A DNA stretch of 32,807 bases. Origin: Parablautia muri. Its GTDB lineage: Bacteria > Bacillota > Clostridia > Lachnospirales > Lachnospiraceae. The position numbers and the translations under genes were made by a program. The notes below the pieces were generated by a model. The model worked only from the letters and a program-made list of their open reading frames with translations, ran no database searches and was not told where the DNA came from. The DNA lies in assembly GCF_009917485.1 (NCBI RefSeq), contig NZ_QZDT01000041.1, positions 1 to 32,807 of the forward strand, written 5' to 3'. Below, piece after piece: positions 23,782-31,444 of the stretch; the stretch's first letter is position 1, and each line of letters begins with the position of its first letter.

Positions 23782-23822
23782 CGCACGGTTTCAAAAAAGA
23801 AACCTTATTTCAAAAAAGTGCG
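23782..23822. promoter_or_regulatory. Likely HxlR operator
   Basis: Outer arms CGCAC (23782-23786) and GTGCG (23818-23822) enclose GGTTTC/GAAACC (23787-23792 and 23799-23804) and two copies of TTTCAAAAAAG. Location between divergent genes supports an operator. Confidence 0.5.
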
Positions 23823-23887
23823 TACTTGATTTTAGCTTTCCTTAATGGTAACGTCAATATACCAAAATTGTCAAGGAGGTTCTGAAA

Positions 23888-24688
23888 ATGGTGATAGACA
23901 GCCACGAACATATCATGTTTCCCATAAAAACGCAGTTGGATAAAATGGATGCGGCGGGAGTGGATAAGACGGTATTATTCTGCACGGCACCGCACCCAGA
24001 GAAAGCGGGCACATTAAGCGAGCTGGAAGCGGAAATGGCAGCCCTGAATAAGATTTTAGCGGGTTCCAACACTAAAGAGGATAACATCAGCCGCCTGAAA
24101 AAGAATATTGCAGAAGTGGCAGAGGCAGTAAGGGCATATCCTGACCGCTTTTTAGGCTTTGGCGCTGTGCCTTTGGGAATGGAACTGGAAGAAACGGAAA
24201 AATGGATTGACACACAGATCACTTCCAATTCTCTGTATGGAATCGGAGAGTTTACACCCGGAAACGAGCAGCAGATCAGGCAGTTGGATACTGTATTTCA
24301 GGCATTGATGGATACAAGGAGTTATCCGGTTTGGGTACATACTTTCCACCCGGTTACGATGGAGGGGATAAAACTTCTGATGTCCTTATGCGAAAAATAT
24401 CCCGGTATTCCCGTTATTTTCGGGCATTTGGGCGGCTCTAACTGGATGGAGGTCATAAAATTTACGAAAGAACATGAGAATATCTACTTAGACCTCTCAG
24501 CGGCATTTGCTTCCATTGCCACTAAAATGGCATTGACCGAGCTGCCGGAGAGATGCCTGTACAGTTCAGATGCCCCTTATGGGGAACCGTATCTATACAG
24601 GCAGCTTATTGAATTTGTCAGCCCGGACAAGAGGGCAGCGGAGATGGCATTAGGGGAGAACATATCCCGGTTACTGGAATTACACTAA
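23888..24688 (+). CDS. Amidohydrolase-family (TIM-barrel) metal enzyme
   Basis: The 266-aa protein has the metal-binding DSHEHI near residue 4, a GIGEFTPG segment, HTFHPVT and FGHLGG with later ligands, and SSDAPYG carrying the catalytic Asp. This matches the amidohydrolase_2 group, which includes decarboxylases and lactonases. The ATG has an AAGGAGG site. Its substrate cannot be read from the sequence. An HxlR regulator gene is divergent. A terminator follows directly. Confidence 0.85.
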   Translation: MVIDSHEHIMFPIKTQLDKMDAAGVDKTVLFCTAPHPEKAGTLSELEAEMAALNKILAGSNTKEDNISRLKKNIAEVAEAVRAYPDRFLGFGAVPLGMELEETEKWIDTQITSNSLYGIGEFTPGNEQQIRQLDTVFQALMDTRSYPVWVHTFHPVTMEGIKLLMSLCEKYPGIPVIFGHLGGSNWMEVIKFTKEHENIYLDLSAAFASIATKMALTELPERCLYSSDAPYGEPYLYRQLIEFVSPDKRAAEMALGENISRLLELH

Positions 24689-24699
24689 GGATAAAGAGG

Positions 24700-24724
24700 A
24701 AAGGGCTCATGGGCCCTTTTTCCA
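24700..24724 (+). terminator. Terminator of the amidohydrolase gene
   Basis: AAAGGGC and GCCCTTT form a seven-bp stem with a six-base loop, followed by T-rich sequence. Confidence 0.75.
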
Positions 24725-24846
24725 ATTCCGGCGGTCTGCTTTTTTCCGCAGGCAGAGCCGGGCGGCCTGATAAGGGAAATTGCTTGGAAAGCGGGGGAAT
24801 CAGAGGTAATATGCTTACACGGCGGTTTGCGTTTGCGCCGCCTTGC

Positions 24847-24864
24847 GGGGCAGCCGCCCCTTTT
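24847..24864 (+). terminator. GC-rich hairpin with T-run, possible leader terminator
   Basis: GGGGC-AGCC-GCCCC followed by TTTT, preceded by a second stem GGCGG/CCGCC at about 24821-24842. It lies 140 bases before the AgrA-like gene; no gene is visible between 24725 and 25003. Confidence 0.45.
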
Positions 24865-24918
24865 GTGAGGGATATTGAGAGCGGCAGAGGGGATATTAAG
24901 GATAAAAAACGTCAATCC

Positions 24919-24981
24919 AGTTACGCTGTCAAATCGTCTATTCACGCTATCGGAGTTAAAAATATTTTTATATTTCCGATA
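24919..24981 (+). promoter_or_regulatory. Candidate LytTR-type binding sites before the AgrA-like gene
   Basis: Two direct repeats, TTACGCTGTC (24921-24930) and TCACGCTATC (24942-24951), are offset by 21 bp, two helical turns, as LytTR regulators prefer. They overlap an inverted repeat TATCGG..CCGATA (24948-24953 and 24976-24981) around an A/T tract. Autoregulation by the regulator encoded at 25004 is the natural reading. Confidence 0.45.
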
Positions 24982-25003
24982 CACGAAGTAAGGAAAGAAG
25001 GAG

Positions 25004-25708
25004 GTGGAGGCGATCAAAATAGCAGTCTGTGATGATGAAAAAAATATAAGGAGCTACATCTGTTCGCTGGTTCGGAAACAGGGAGTGGAGTGTGAGGTCA
25101 CGGAATATGCCACGGCAGAGGATTATCTTTTAGCGGGGGCTGATTATGACCTGCTGTTTCTTGACGTTGAGCTGAAAGGCCAGGATTCATCAATGGATGG
25201 TATGGAAATGGCAAAGCGGATCAGGGGCATGGAAGATATCAAACAGCCCATCATCATATTTGTCACGGGCTATGAAAAATATGTGTATGATGCTTTTGAC
25301 GTGGGGGCTTTCCAGTACCTGCTGAAACCCATTGACGAAGGGCGGTTTGCCGAGATTTTTAGGAGGGCGGCGCAGCAGGCCGGGCAGGGAAAAAGGGTGC
25401 TGATGGTCCAGTATGGGAATACGGGAAAAACAATACCGTTAAGCGACATCTATTACATGGAAAGCCAGAACCATAAAATAGCCGTCCATATGAAGGACGG
25501 GATTTTTGAATATTATGCAAAAATGAGTGATCTGGAAGAAGAACTGCAGGGGCAGTTCTGCCGTGTCCACAAAGGCTACCTGGTCAACCTGTCCTATGTG
25601 GATGAATACAACAAAACAGAGGTAACGCTGACAAATGGGGATAAGCTCCTGATTTCAAAATATAAGTATGAAGATTTTGTAAAAGCGTACCTGCGGTTTA
25701 TGAAGTGA
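25004..25708 (+). CDS. LytTR-type (AgrA-like) response regulator
   Basis: The 234-aa protein has a receiver domain (CDDEK; phosphoacceptor Asp54 in LLFLDVELKG; conserved Lys in LLKPID) and a LytTR DNA-binding domain (about 135-232) with YYMESQNHKI, FCRVHKGYLVN and LISKYKYEDF. Such regulators bind paired direct repeats and serve peptide-quorum or cell-surface regulons. A GTG at 25004 uses AGGAAAG upstream; the stronger AAGGAGGT is better spaced for an ATC codon at 25012, so the exact start is uncertain by three codons. The stop overlaps the kinase start. Confidence 0.9.
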   Translation: MEAIKIAVCDDEKNIRSYICSLVRKQGVECEVTEYATAEDYLLAGADYDLLFLDVELKGQDSSMDGMEMAKRIRGMEDIKQPIIIFVTGYEKYVYDAFDVGAFQYLLKPIDEGRFAEIFRRAAQQAGQGKRVLMVQYGNTGKTIPLSDIYYMESQNHKIAVHMKDGIFEYYAKMSDLEEELQGQFCRVHKGYLVNLSYVDEYNKTEVTLTNGDKLLISKYKYEDFVKAYLRFMK

Positions 25709-27132
25709 GGGGGCTGCCATTGAGCGAAGCAAGTTTTACGCTGTTCCAAAATACAGTGATGGGGATTGAGACTGTTATATATGCCTGCTTCCTGACAGCT
25801 TTTTTCTATCCGCATATGGCCGGGAAGAAGGGCGGAAATGCACAGGAATTTATAAAGGTGCTTATCGTATTTCTCTCTTATGCGGCAGTTTATTTTATAA
25901 GCATAGGGGTGGATTTGGACAAATGGGCGTGCATGGTGATTGTTACAGCCCTGCTGACAGCGGCTTCCCGGTATTTAGGGGTTGGCAGGAAACCGGCCTT
26001 CCTTTTTGGGGTGTTGTTTTTCACCATAAGGAATCTAAGCTCGCTGGTGGTGGCAAGTGTGAATTTCTATACGGGCAGGCACCTTGTGCAGGGGGAGGAA
26101 GGAATAGAAAAAATATTATGGAATGCCGCTTTGAATTTCTGTCTGGTGGAACTGCTGCAGCTTATCCTGTTTTCTGTATTGCTGTATATTGCAGGGTGCC
26201 AGCTAAAGAAATGCAGGATGGAGCTGCATACAAGGGAATTATGCTATCTGCTGTTGACACCGTTGACGGGCATTCTGTTTGTGAACATTATATTCCACAT
26301 TCTGCTTATGGTTTCAGAAAACCATGTCATACAGCTTTATGAACAGTACCCGGCGCTTATCGGCATTGTGCCCGTAGTGGCAGCATTATTCTATGTGGGG
26401 ATTCTGGCTACGATAGCATCTTACCAGAAAATGGTGGGGCTTCAGGAGGAAAAGGAAAGATATTTTGTGGAACAGCAGCAGGTTCATGCCATACAGGAGC
26501 GGATGGCGGAAGTGGATCAGTTCTATGACGGCATACGCCGGATGAAGCATGAGATGAAAAACCATCTGACCAATATCAAGGGGCTGATTGAGAGTGGGAA
26601 CTATGGGGACATGGGGAATTACATCTCCAGAATGGATGAGAGCATGGATGCCTTTGAGTTTTCCATAAAGACAGGGAATGCCGTTACAGATGTGATTGTA
26701 AACGACAGGTGGAAAGCTGCGGAAAAGCAGGGCATACGGTTCCGGTCAGAATTTACCTACCCGGAATCGGAGAGGTATGATGCCTTTGACATCGGCATCA
26801 TTGTAAATAACCTGCTGCAGAACGCCCTTGAAGCCTGCGGGAAGATGCGGCAGGGCGACAGGTATGTTTTTATTTCCAGCAGGCAGAAGAGAAAGTTCTT
26901 CCTGATCGAGGTCAGAAACCCGTTTGAAGGGGAGATCATCATGGATGCGGATACGAACCTCCCAATCTCCACAAAGGAAAAGGAGCATTTCGGAAAGAAG
27001 GGTTCCATGCACGGGATCGGGCTTTCCAATGTAAAGATGGAGGCGAAGAAATATATGGGGGACGTAGATATCAAGATAAAGAAAAATGAGTTCAGTGTAA
27101 CGGTAATGTTACAGGAAAGGAGACAGGTATGA
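25705..27132 (+). CDS. AgrC-like GHKL-type sensor histidine kinase
   Basis: The 475-aa kinase has six or seven hydrophobic helices in the first 240 residues, then a coiled linker (QEEKERYFVEQQQVHAIQERM), a dimerisation region with RRMKHEMKNHLTNIKGL carrying the phosphorylatable His, and a GHKL ATPase domain (NNLLQNALEAC and HGIGLSNVK). This is the AgrC/ComD plan for sensing signal peptides. No agrB or agrD homologue is visible in the window, so the ligand is unknown. The start overlaps the regulator stop (GTGA). Its stop overlaps the following gene by four bases, tying the effector-like gene to the sensor. Confidence 0.9.
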   Translation: MRGLPLSEASFTLFQNTVMGIETVIYACFLTAFFYPHMAGKKGGNAQEFIKVLIVFLSYAAVYFISIGVDLDKWACMVIVTALLTAASRYLGVGRKPAFLFGVLFFTIRNLSSLVVASVNFYTGRHLVQGEEGIEKILWNAALNFCLVELLQLILFSVLLYIAGCQLKKCRMELHTRELCYLLLTPLTGILFVNIIFHILLMVSENHVIQLYEQYPALIGIVPVVAALFYVGILATIASYQKMVGLQEEKERYFVEQQQVHAIQERMAEVDQFYDGIRRMKHEMKNHLTNIKGLIESGNYGDMGNYISRMDESMDAFEFSIKTGNAVTDVIVNDRWKAAEKQGIRFRSEFTYPESERYDAFDIGIIVNNLLQNALEACGKMRQGDRYVFISSRQKRKFFLIEVRNPFEGEIIMDADTNLPISTKEKEHFGKKGSMHGIGLSNVKMEAKKYMGDVDIKIKKNEFSVTVMLQERRQV

Positions 27133-27956
27133 GCATCGGTAATGTAAGCGGCATGGGGGTTAATCCGTATGCCTACACAAACAGCAGCAGAAGGGCGGCA
27201 GGCACAGGGAATTTTGCGGAGGAGGTGCAGAAAGCCGCAGAAGGAAAGGATGCGGCGGAAAAATCCGGTTCATCAGCATGGGCGGGGGACATGGTAGTCC
27301 CGCAGCCGCCGAGTTATTTTGGCTTTACATATGACAGCGGCATTTCCAATAAATCCAAAGAGGAAATGACAATGGATGAATACAAGCAGTGGTTTATGAA
27401 CGAAATGTCGGGTATGCCTGTCAGCGGATGGTACCGCTCCACCTGCGTAGGTGGTGCGCTGACAATTACGGAGGAATGTTTTGAAAGGATGAAAACTGAT
27501 CCGGAATGGGAAAAAACAGTGTTAGGAATGGTCAGGAAGATGTATTCCTGTACCGGAATCATGGGCTCCAAGATGATCGGCTACCAGGTCATCGGGGCAA
27601 CGCCCGAACAGTGTCATGGGGAAGGGATACCCGTAAAGGATGGCTCTCCGTTTTCCGCAGATACTGAAGAATCATGGTGGGAGAAACGCCATAAGAGAAT
27701 GGAAGAACTGATGGAGGAACAGGAAAAAGAAGCGGTGAAAAAGGCGCAGGCACGGAGAGCGGCGGCACAGGAGAATTACCTGAAAAGCCAGATGGCAAGC
27801 AGGCAGAGGCAGCAGGCTTTCCTTGCAGAGGGTATACAGAATGGCGATGATGCGGCGGCTTTCCAGACAGCAGGTGTAAGCGCATTGGCAGCAAACGCCT
27901 ATGAGGAAAACATAAGCACATTCAGCAAAAGCGTGGTTGGAAATCAGAAGATATAA
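27129..27956 (+). CDS. Effector-like protein A, first of a paralogous array (unknown function)
   Basis: The 275-aa product begins MSIGNVSGMGVNPYAY, a small-residue/Tyr N-terminus shared with genes at 28077, 30186 and 31445. No classical signal peptide or membrane span is visible. The centre has a Cys pair region (STCVGG, YSCTGIMGS), and the C-terminal third is a highly charged helix (KRMEELMEEQEKEAVKKAQARR) then a Gln/Ala-rich tail. It resembles the uncharacterised DUF6033/DUF3879-like proteins of Lachnospiraceae, from memory. The central and coiled portions align with gene B by eye. Coupling to the AgrC-like gene (ATGA) implies co-expression. Export through a flagellar-like or other leaderless route is only a hypothesis. 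Confidence 0.7.
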   Translation: MSIGNVSGMGVNPYAYTNSSRRAAGTGNFAEEVQKAAEGKDAAEKSGSSAWAGDMVVPQPPSYFGFTYDSGISNKSKEEMTMDEYKQWFMNEMSGMPVSGWYRSTCVGGALTITEECFERMKTDPEWEKTVLGMVRKMYSCTGIMGSKMIGYQVIGATPEQCHGEGIPVKDGSPFSADTEESWWEKRHKRMEELMEEQEKEAVKKAQARRAAAQENYLKSQMASRQRQQAFLAEGIQNGDDAAAFQTAGVSALAANAYEENISTFSKSVVGNQKI

Positions 27957-27961
27957 GCATT

Positions 27962-28043
27962 CCGGGCATTTTGAAGTAAAGCAGGATATGCCCGGACTTA
28001 CCGTAAGGGGGCATGGGCGGCTCCGAATGACAGAGGAGCCGCC
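27962..28043 (+). ncRNA. Repeated leader RNA, copy B
   Basis: The first stem is CCGGGCAT/ATGCCCGG (27962-27969 with 27988-27995). A GGACTTAC..GTAAG linker follows. The second stem is GGCGGCTCC/GGAGCCGCC (28016-28024 with 28035-28043), closing a ten-base loop GAATGACAGA. The same layout occurs before genes D and F. It ends 33 bases upstream of the start of gene B. Confidence 0.7.
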
Positions 28044-28246
28044 GTTGAAATATTTTTATCAAGGAGGATGATATTTATGGCAATTTCAGGAGTAACGGAT
28101 TACACGAACGCTTATGCGGCAGACAGGGCAAACGGGAGCAGCACCCTTAATGGGGATTCGCAGGCTTACCTGAATGAAAAATCCTAATCCCCCAGCTATG
28201 CTGGGGAGAATAGGGTAAGTGGAAGCGGTGAGGACAACATTAAAAA

Positions 28247-28301
28247 GCCTCCTATGGTACAATGAGATTGGTGTCGCAAGCCAACTCAGAGAATAGGAGG
28301 C
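28247..28301 (+). promoter_or_regulatory. Hairpin that sequesters the tnpA ribosome site
   Basis: GCCTCCTAT (28247-28255) is exactly complementary to ATAGGAGGC (28293-28301), which contains the AGGAGG site of tnpA. Translational silencing by such a stem is known for IS200. Confidence 0.7.
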
Positions 28302-28308
28302 GTCCAAA

Positions 28309-28737
28309 ATGGACAATAAAAGCTTATCACATACTCGGTGGAAATGCCAGTACCATATCGTGTTCATTCCCAAGTACCGGAAAAAGGTATTATACGGGCA
28401 GTTGAAAAATGATATACGGGATATTATCAGTACATTATGCAAGTACAAGAATGTAGAGATAATAGCAGGAGCAGTATGTGTGGATCATGTACATCTTAGT
28501 GTGGCAATTCCCCCGAAAATCTGTGTTTCAGATTTCATGGGATATTTGAAAGGGAAAAGCACGTTGATGATTTATGACAGGCATCCGGAATTGCAGAGCA
28601 AGTGGAATAAGGCATTCTGGGCGCGTGGATATTACGTGGAGACGGTTGGCAATATAACTGACGAAGCGGTGCAGAAGTATATAAAAGAGCAGGCAGAAGA
28701 ATCGCGCAAAGAAGATACAAGAAGTACCGCTTTTTAG
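28309..28737 (+). CDS. tnpA: IS200-type transposase TnpA (Y1 HUH)
   Basis: The 142-aa protein has the HUH metal motif HVH in CVDHVHLSV and the catalytic Tyr in EAVQKYIKEQ, normal for the family (about 140-155 aa), which cuts and rejoins single-stranded DNA at subterminal hairpins. The N-terminus (KCQYHIVFIPKYRKK) is typical. It looks intact. Confidence 0.93.
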   Translation: MDNKSLSHTRWKCQYHIVFIPKYRKKVLYGQLKNDIRDIISTLCKYKNVEIIAGAVCVDHVHLSVAIPPKICVSDFMGYLKGKSTLMIYDRHPELQSKWNKAFWARGYYVETVGNITDEAVQKYIKEQAEESRKEDTRSTAF

Positions 28738-29383
28738 CGGGCCAGTGAGAATGCTTGCGATACCCGCCCTTATGGGCGAGCAGTAACAATAGCCCTTTGG
28801 AGGGCTAATAGCAAACCACCAGTTGAACTGGTGGTTGCTGACTTAGTCTGAAAGAGAAATACCCGGATGTGAACATAACGGTGGCGGATTTCAAGAATGG
28901 GAAACAGGAAGATGCCTATATGCTTGGGAGCAGGGGCTATAACAACATAGCGGTTTCTTCCAGCATCGTAGAGAAGATGGCATCAGACCCGGCAGCAGCG
29001 GCAAAGTATGAGAAAGTCTTTGCAGAAATGTCCGGCAATTCGGAGCGTATAGAGAAGTTCGCAAGGGAGAACAATGACGAGATACTCAGTGCAGGTGCCC
29101 TTATTGACAAGAATGGGAAAGTATCTTACTGGATGGTCGGCAGGAGCAGGGACACAATGGAGAACCCCGGCACGGTCTATAAAGAAAAGGTACAGAAGCA
29201 GATTGCGGAAAAACGTGCGAAGAAAAAAGAGGAGGAAGCCTTAAAGGAGAAGAAACTGGCAAAGGCGGAATCCGTGGAAAAACTGATGGAGCAGATAAAG
29301 GCGGGAACAAGCCAGCCTGCAAAAGTGCAGGAAGAAGGCAAAGGCGCACGGTTGGATCTGACCATATAACGAGGGAGGTATTT

Positions 29384-29962
29384 ATGATGCGTATAGGAAA
29401 TAACAGTCAGGGAATCTGGCAGCTCTTTTCAAGGATGAACGGTGGCAAAGCAAATACGAATATGCTTTTCGGCAATGGGGCATCGAAAGGCAACTATTGT
29501 GGCAATACCATTGATGACTTGCGTTCCGGACACTTCAAAAATTCTTATGGCGTAGAGGGCATGGGAATTACAGGAAGAACAGATTGGAAACGAATTGTCA
29601 ACGTATCAGAAGAAATGAAGCAGCACGTTTATGAAGATGTTAAAAAAGGGTTTTATAAGTATGGTGGAATGTCTGGTGATAATACTGCTGAGACGGATGC
29701 ATATTATGACAAGATTCATTCCTATGTGAAGTCATTAGATTTAAGTACCCGCCGTGCTGCACCGTGGACGTTGAGCCAGCTCCATTTAGAAATTTCTGGA
29801 AGGGTAACACAGGCTGTAAAGGAAAAAGACCCAACATGGACAGCCGGAAAGCCAATTTCCCATGAGATACTGGATGAGATTTTTGCAGGTGATGCTATCT
29901 ATCAGGACAGTGTAAATGCCTTGTACGCTAAAGGCAGTAAAGGGCTGGATATACAGATATAA
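29384..29962 (+). CDS. Effector-like protein C (unknown function)
   Basis: The 192-aa product starts MMRIGNNSQGIWQLFSRM, a variant of the array N-terminus, with a GGGAGG ribosome site and either of two adjacent ATG codons. No transmembrane segment or known catalytic motif is visible. The middle contains YGVEGMGITGRTDWKRIV and PWTLSQLHLEISG, and the C-terminus ends KGSKGLDIQI. The gene follows B by 14 bases and has no leader RNA of its own, so it probably shares a transcript with B. Likely related to the array, but more divergent than D and F. Confidence 0.6.
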   Translation: MMRIGNNSQGIWQLFSRMNGGKANTNMLFGNGASKGNYCGNTIDDLRSGHFKNSYGVEGMGITGRTDWKRIVNVSEEMKQHVYEDVKKGFYKYGGMSGDNTAETDAYYDKIHSYVKSLDLSTRRAAPWTLSQLHLEISGRVTQAVKEKDPTWTAGKPISHEILDEIFAGDAIYQDSVNALYAKGSKGLDIQI

Positions 29963-29977
29963 CCTTTACACCCTATT

Positions 29978-30009
29978 CCGCAGAGGCGCATAAACCTTTG
30001 CCTCTGCGG
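29978..30009 (+). terminator. Perfect 10-bp hairpin after gene C
   Basis: CCGCAGAGGC and GCCTCTGCGG pair around a 12-base loop. No T-run follows, so it may be an mRNA end-protecting stem rather than a terminator. A mini-frame with a GGGAGG site follows at 30060 (MKLGRGS then stop), a possible leader peptide. Confidence 0.4.
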
Positions 30010-30091
30010 ACTGCCGGGTGCAAGGGTGGCTCTGTTTTCAGCGAAGGGAGGTGTTTGTCATGAAGTTAGGCAGAGGAAGTTAGGATACATG

Positions 30092-30156
30092 AAGCAATGA
30101 ACTGCTTGGACTTATATTGAGAGAGCGGATGCAGCTCTGAACGACTGAGGGGCCGC
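30092..30156 (+). ncRNA. Repeated leader RNA, copy D
   Basis: First stem AAGCA/TGCTT (30092-30096 with 30103-30107), linker GGACTTATATTGAG, second stem GCAGCTCT/GGGGCCGC (30131-30138 with 30149-30156, one mismatch and G-U pairs) with loop GAACGACTGA. Ends 29 bases before gene D. Confidence 0.7.
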
Positions 30157-30185
30157 AATAATAAAAATAATGGAGGATTTGAAAA

Positions 30186-30725
30186 ATGAATATTAACGGA
30201 ATAGGAACAACAGGATATCCGGCGTGGCAGGGTGCAAGAAAGGCACAGCAGAATGCGGCAGGAAAAAGTTTTGCCGAGTCGGTGAACAATATGGCGAGTA
30301 CGCCTAAAGTCTATAATATTTTTACAGATGAAGATATGATATGGACGGGAGGGAACGGCACGGGGCTGTCCTATTATCTCAAGTACGCGGAAAATTCAAC
30401 AGAGGATGATCCGATAGTGATTGCCAAAGGAGTTGATGAGAATGGGGATGAATTTGAAAAGACCATACATATCAACGAGGTAAACCCGAAGTCAGCGACT
30501 GTTGTGGAAATGAGGGCTTTGGAAGCACATACGGGCGTAAAAAAGTTAGGAGGCTTTACATCTCTTCCGCTGGAAGCCGGGAACATGGGATTAAATGACC
30601 GGCGGGATTTCATGGATATGTTCGAGAATGTCATAAGTGACATGAAGCTGCTGAGCCAGAAAAGGGCTGTGGCATATTACCAGTATAGTATGCAGGCATA
30701 TTGGGATTTCATGAATAAGAAATAA
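30186..30725 (+). CDS. Effector-like protein D (unknown function)
   Basis: The 179-aa protein begins MNINGIGTTGYPAWQ, the clearest form, with gene F, of the array motif I-x-G-I-G-x-x-x-Y-P-A-W-Q. A Gln/Ala-rich linker and FAESVNNMAS follow. The body (about 45-179) has IFTDEDMIWTG, a short DENGDEFEK turn and helices near the C-terminus (RRDFMDMFENVISDMK, YYQYSMQAYWDF). The ATG has an ATGGAGG site. No signal peptide or membrane span is seen. The family is not one I can name with certainty. Confidence 0.65.
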   Translation: MNINGIGTTGYPAWQGARKAQQNAAGKSFAESVNNMASTPKVYNIFTDEDMIWTGGNGTGLSYYLKYAENSTEDDPIVIAKGVDENGDEFEKTIHINEVNPKSATVVEMRALEAHTGVKKLGGFTSLPLEAGNMGLNDRRDFMDMFENVISDMKLLSQKRAVAYYQYSMQAYWDFMNKK

Positions 30726-30746
30726 ATCCTGCAGATGTATATCTCT

Positions 30747-30794
30747 AATAAGCCACAGAAGGCGGACAGGGCAGGCTTCGCCGGTTCGGGGAGC
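30747..30794 (+). repeat. Inter-gene repeat, copy before gene E
   Basis: AATAAGCCACAG, a GGRYGGAYAGGGCAGG block and CCGGTT are shared with 31236-31302, which follows gene E. The right half can fold (GGC..GCC). It may be a shared terminator or leader of the array genes. Confidence 0.55.
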
Positions 30795-30811
30795 GGGGGA
30801 GAGGGCATATT

Positions 30812-31228
30812 ATGAAAGAACGTATAAAGAATCGGGTACATGAATTGTACTGGAACGATAATATAAACTGTGCGAGGACAGCAATCATCTGTTTGAGTGA
30901 ATTATTTGAAACTGTTGTAGAACAGCAAACAATCTGTTCTGCTGTTGGATTGCATGGTGCTGGCGGTTATAGGGCGCAGTGCGGTTTAGTTGAAGGCACA
31001 CTTATGTTTATAGGGGTTTACCTTCATAAGATGGGGAAAAGAGAAGACGAAATTGTATCTGCTTGCTATAACTTTGCGTTTGCTTTTGAAAAAGCATTTG
31101 GCTCATTAAGATGTTTTGAACTGCGCCCTACAGGTTTTTCAGAGAATGATCCACCCCATATGTGTGAAAATCTGACTTGCAATGGGATTGAATTTGCATA
31201 TCAATATATTTTAGAGGTCACAAAGTAA
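30812..31228 (+). CDS. C_GCAxxG_C_C-family (putative redox) protein
   Basis: The 138-aa cytoplasmic protein contains INCARTAIICL, GLHGAGGYRAQCGLVEG and two more Cys near the C-terminus (CENLTCNGIEFAYQYI), the spaced-Cys pattern of the family annotated as C_GCAxxG_C_C, predicted to bind a redox cofactor or form disulfides. Length fits the family (about 130-150 aa). It lies between array genes D and F and has GGGGGAGAGGG as a ribosome site. Its composition is closer to the AT-rich gene C than to F. Confidence 0.75.
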   Translation: MKERIKNRVHELYWNDNINCARTAIICLSELFETVVEQQTICSAVGLHGAGGYRAQCGLVEGTLMFIGVYLHKMGKREDEIVSACYNFAFAFEKAFGSLRCFELRPTGFSENDPPHMCENLTCNGIEFAYQYILEVTK

Positions 31229-31235
31229 TATCACC

Positions 31236-31302
31236 AATAAGCCACAGTGGATGGATAGGGCAGGTCTCCCCGGTTTTCTGGTAGATTGGGGAATCGGGGA
31301 GC
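31236..31302 (+). repeat. Inter-gene repeat, copy after gene E
   Basis: Same block as at 30747, extended by a hairpin CTCCCCG..CGGGGAG. A GAGGAGGTG site and a five-codon GTG frame follow at 31322. Confidence 0.55.
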
Positions 31303-31353
31303 AGTAAGAGGAGGTGTTGCCGTGGAACGTAGATAAAGTGTTTCTGTATGAAG

Positions 31354-31415
31354 GAGTAAACTGCTCGGACTTACTATGAGAGAGCAGAGGCGGCTCTGAT
31401 CGACAGAGGGGCCGC
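31354..31415 (+). ncRNA. Repeated leader RNA, copy F
   Basis: A weak first stem (GAG/CTC), linker CGGACTTACTATGAG, second stem GCGGCTCT/GGGGCCGC (31390-31397 with 31408-31415) with loop GATCGACAGA. Ends 29 bases before gene F. Confidence 0.7.
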
Positions 31416-31444
31416 AATATTAAAATTGTGGAGGATTAAAGATA

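Larger units (their letters stand above)
28182..28847 (+). mobile_element. IS200/IS605-family element (666 bp)
   Basis: The left end carries a perfect hairpin CCCCAGC-TAT-GCTGGGG, and the right end a hairpin AACCACCAGT..ACTGGTGGTT, with no target duplication or terminal inverted repeat, as in single-strand (HUH/Y1) transposition. It encodes only TnpA. Boundaries were set by restoring the host reading frame and are accurate to a few bases. Confidence 0.8.
28077..29369 (+). pseudogene. Effector-like protein B, interrupted by an IS200-type element
   Basis: The first 35 codons (28077-28181, beginning MAISGVTDYTNAY) are followed by the insertion. The frame resumes at 28848 and continues to 29369. 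Deleting 28182-28847 restores one 208-aa frame with no lost or added base across ...YLNEK and LKEKYPDVN.... The protein has the shared N-terminus, a core with EKMASDPAA, ALIDKNGKVSYW, and a long charged coiled coil (KQIAEKRAKKKEEEALKE). As it stands, translation stops two codons into the element. A strong AAGGAGG site precedes the ATG. The clean junction means precise excision could restore the gene. Confidence 0.8.

Noticed and set aside
27129-27956. Gene A as an AgrD-type signal peptide precursor
   Set aside because: Far too long, no amphipathic leader or thiolactone Cys context, and no agrB nearby.
27962-28043. Known riboswitch class for the repeated leader
   Set aside because: Its conserved loop and linker do not match any riboswitch core I can recall, including c-di-GMP, SAM, TPP and glycine types.
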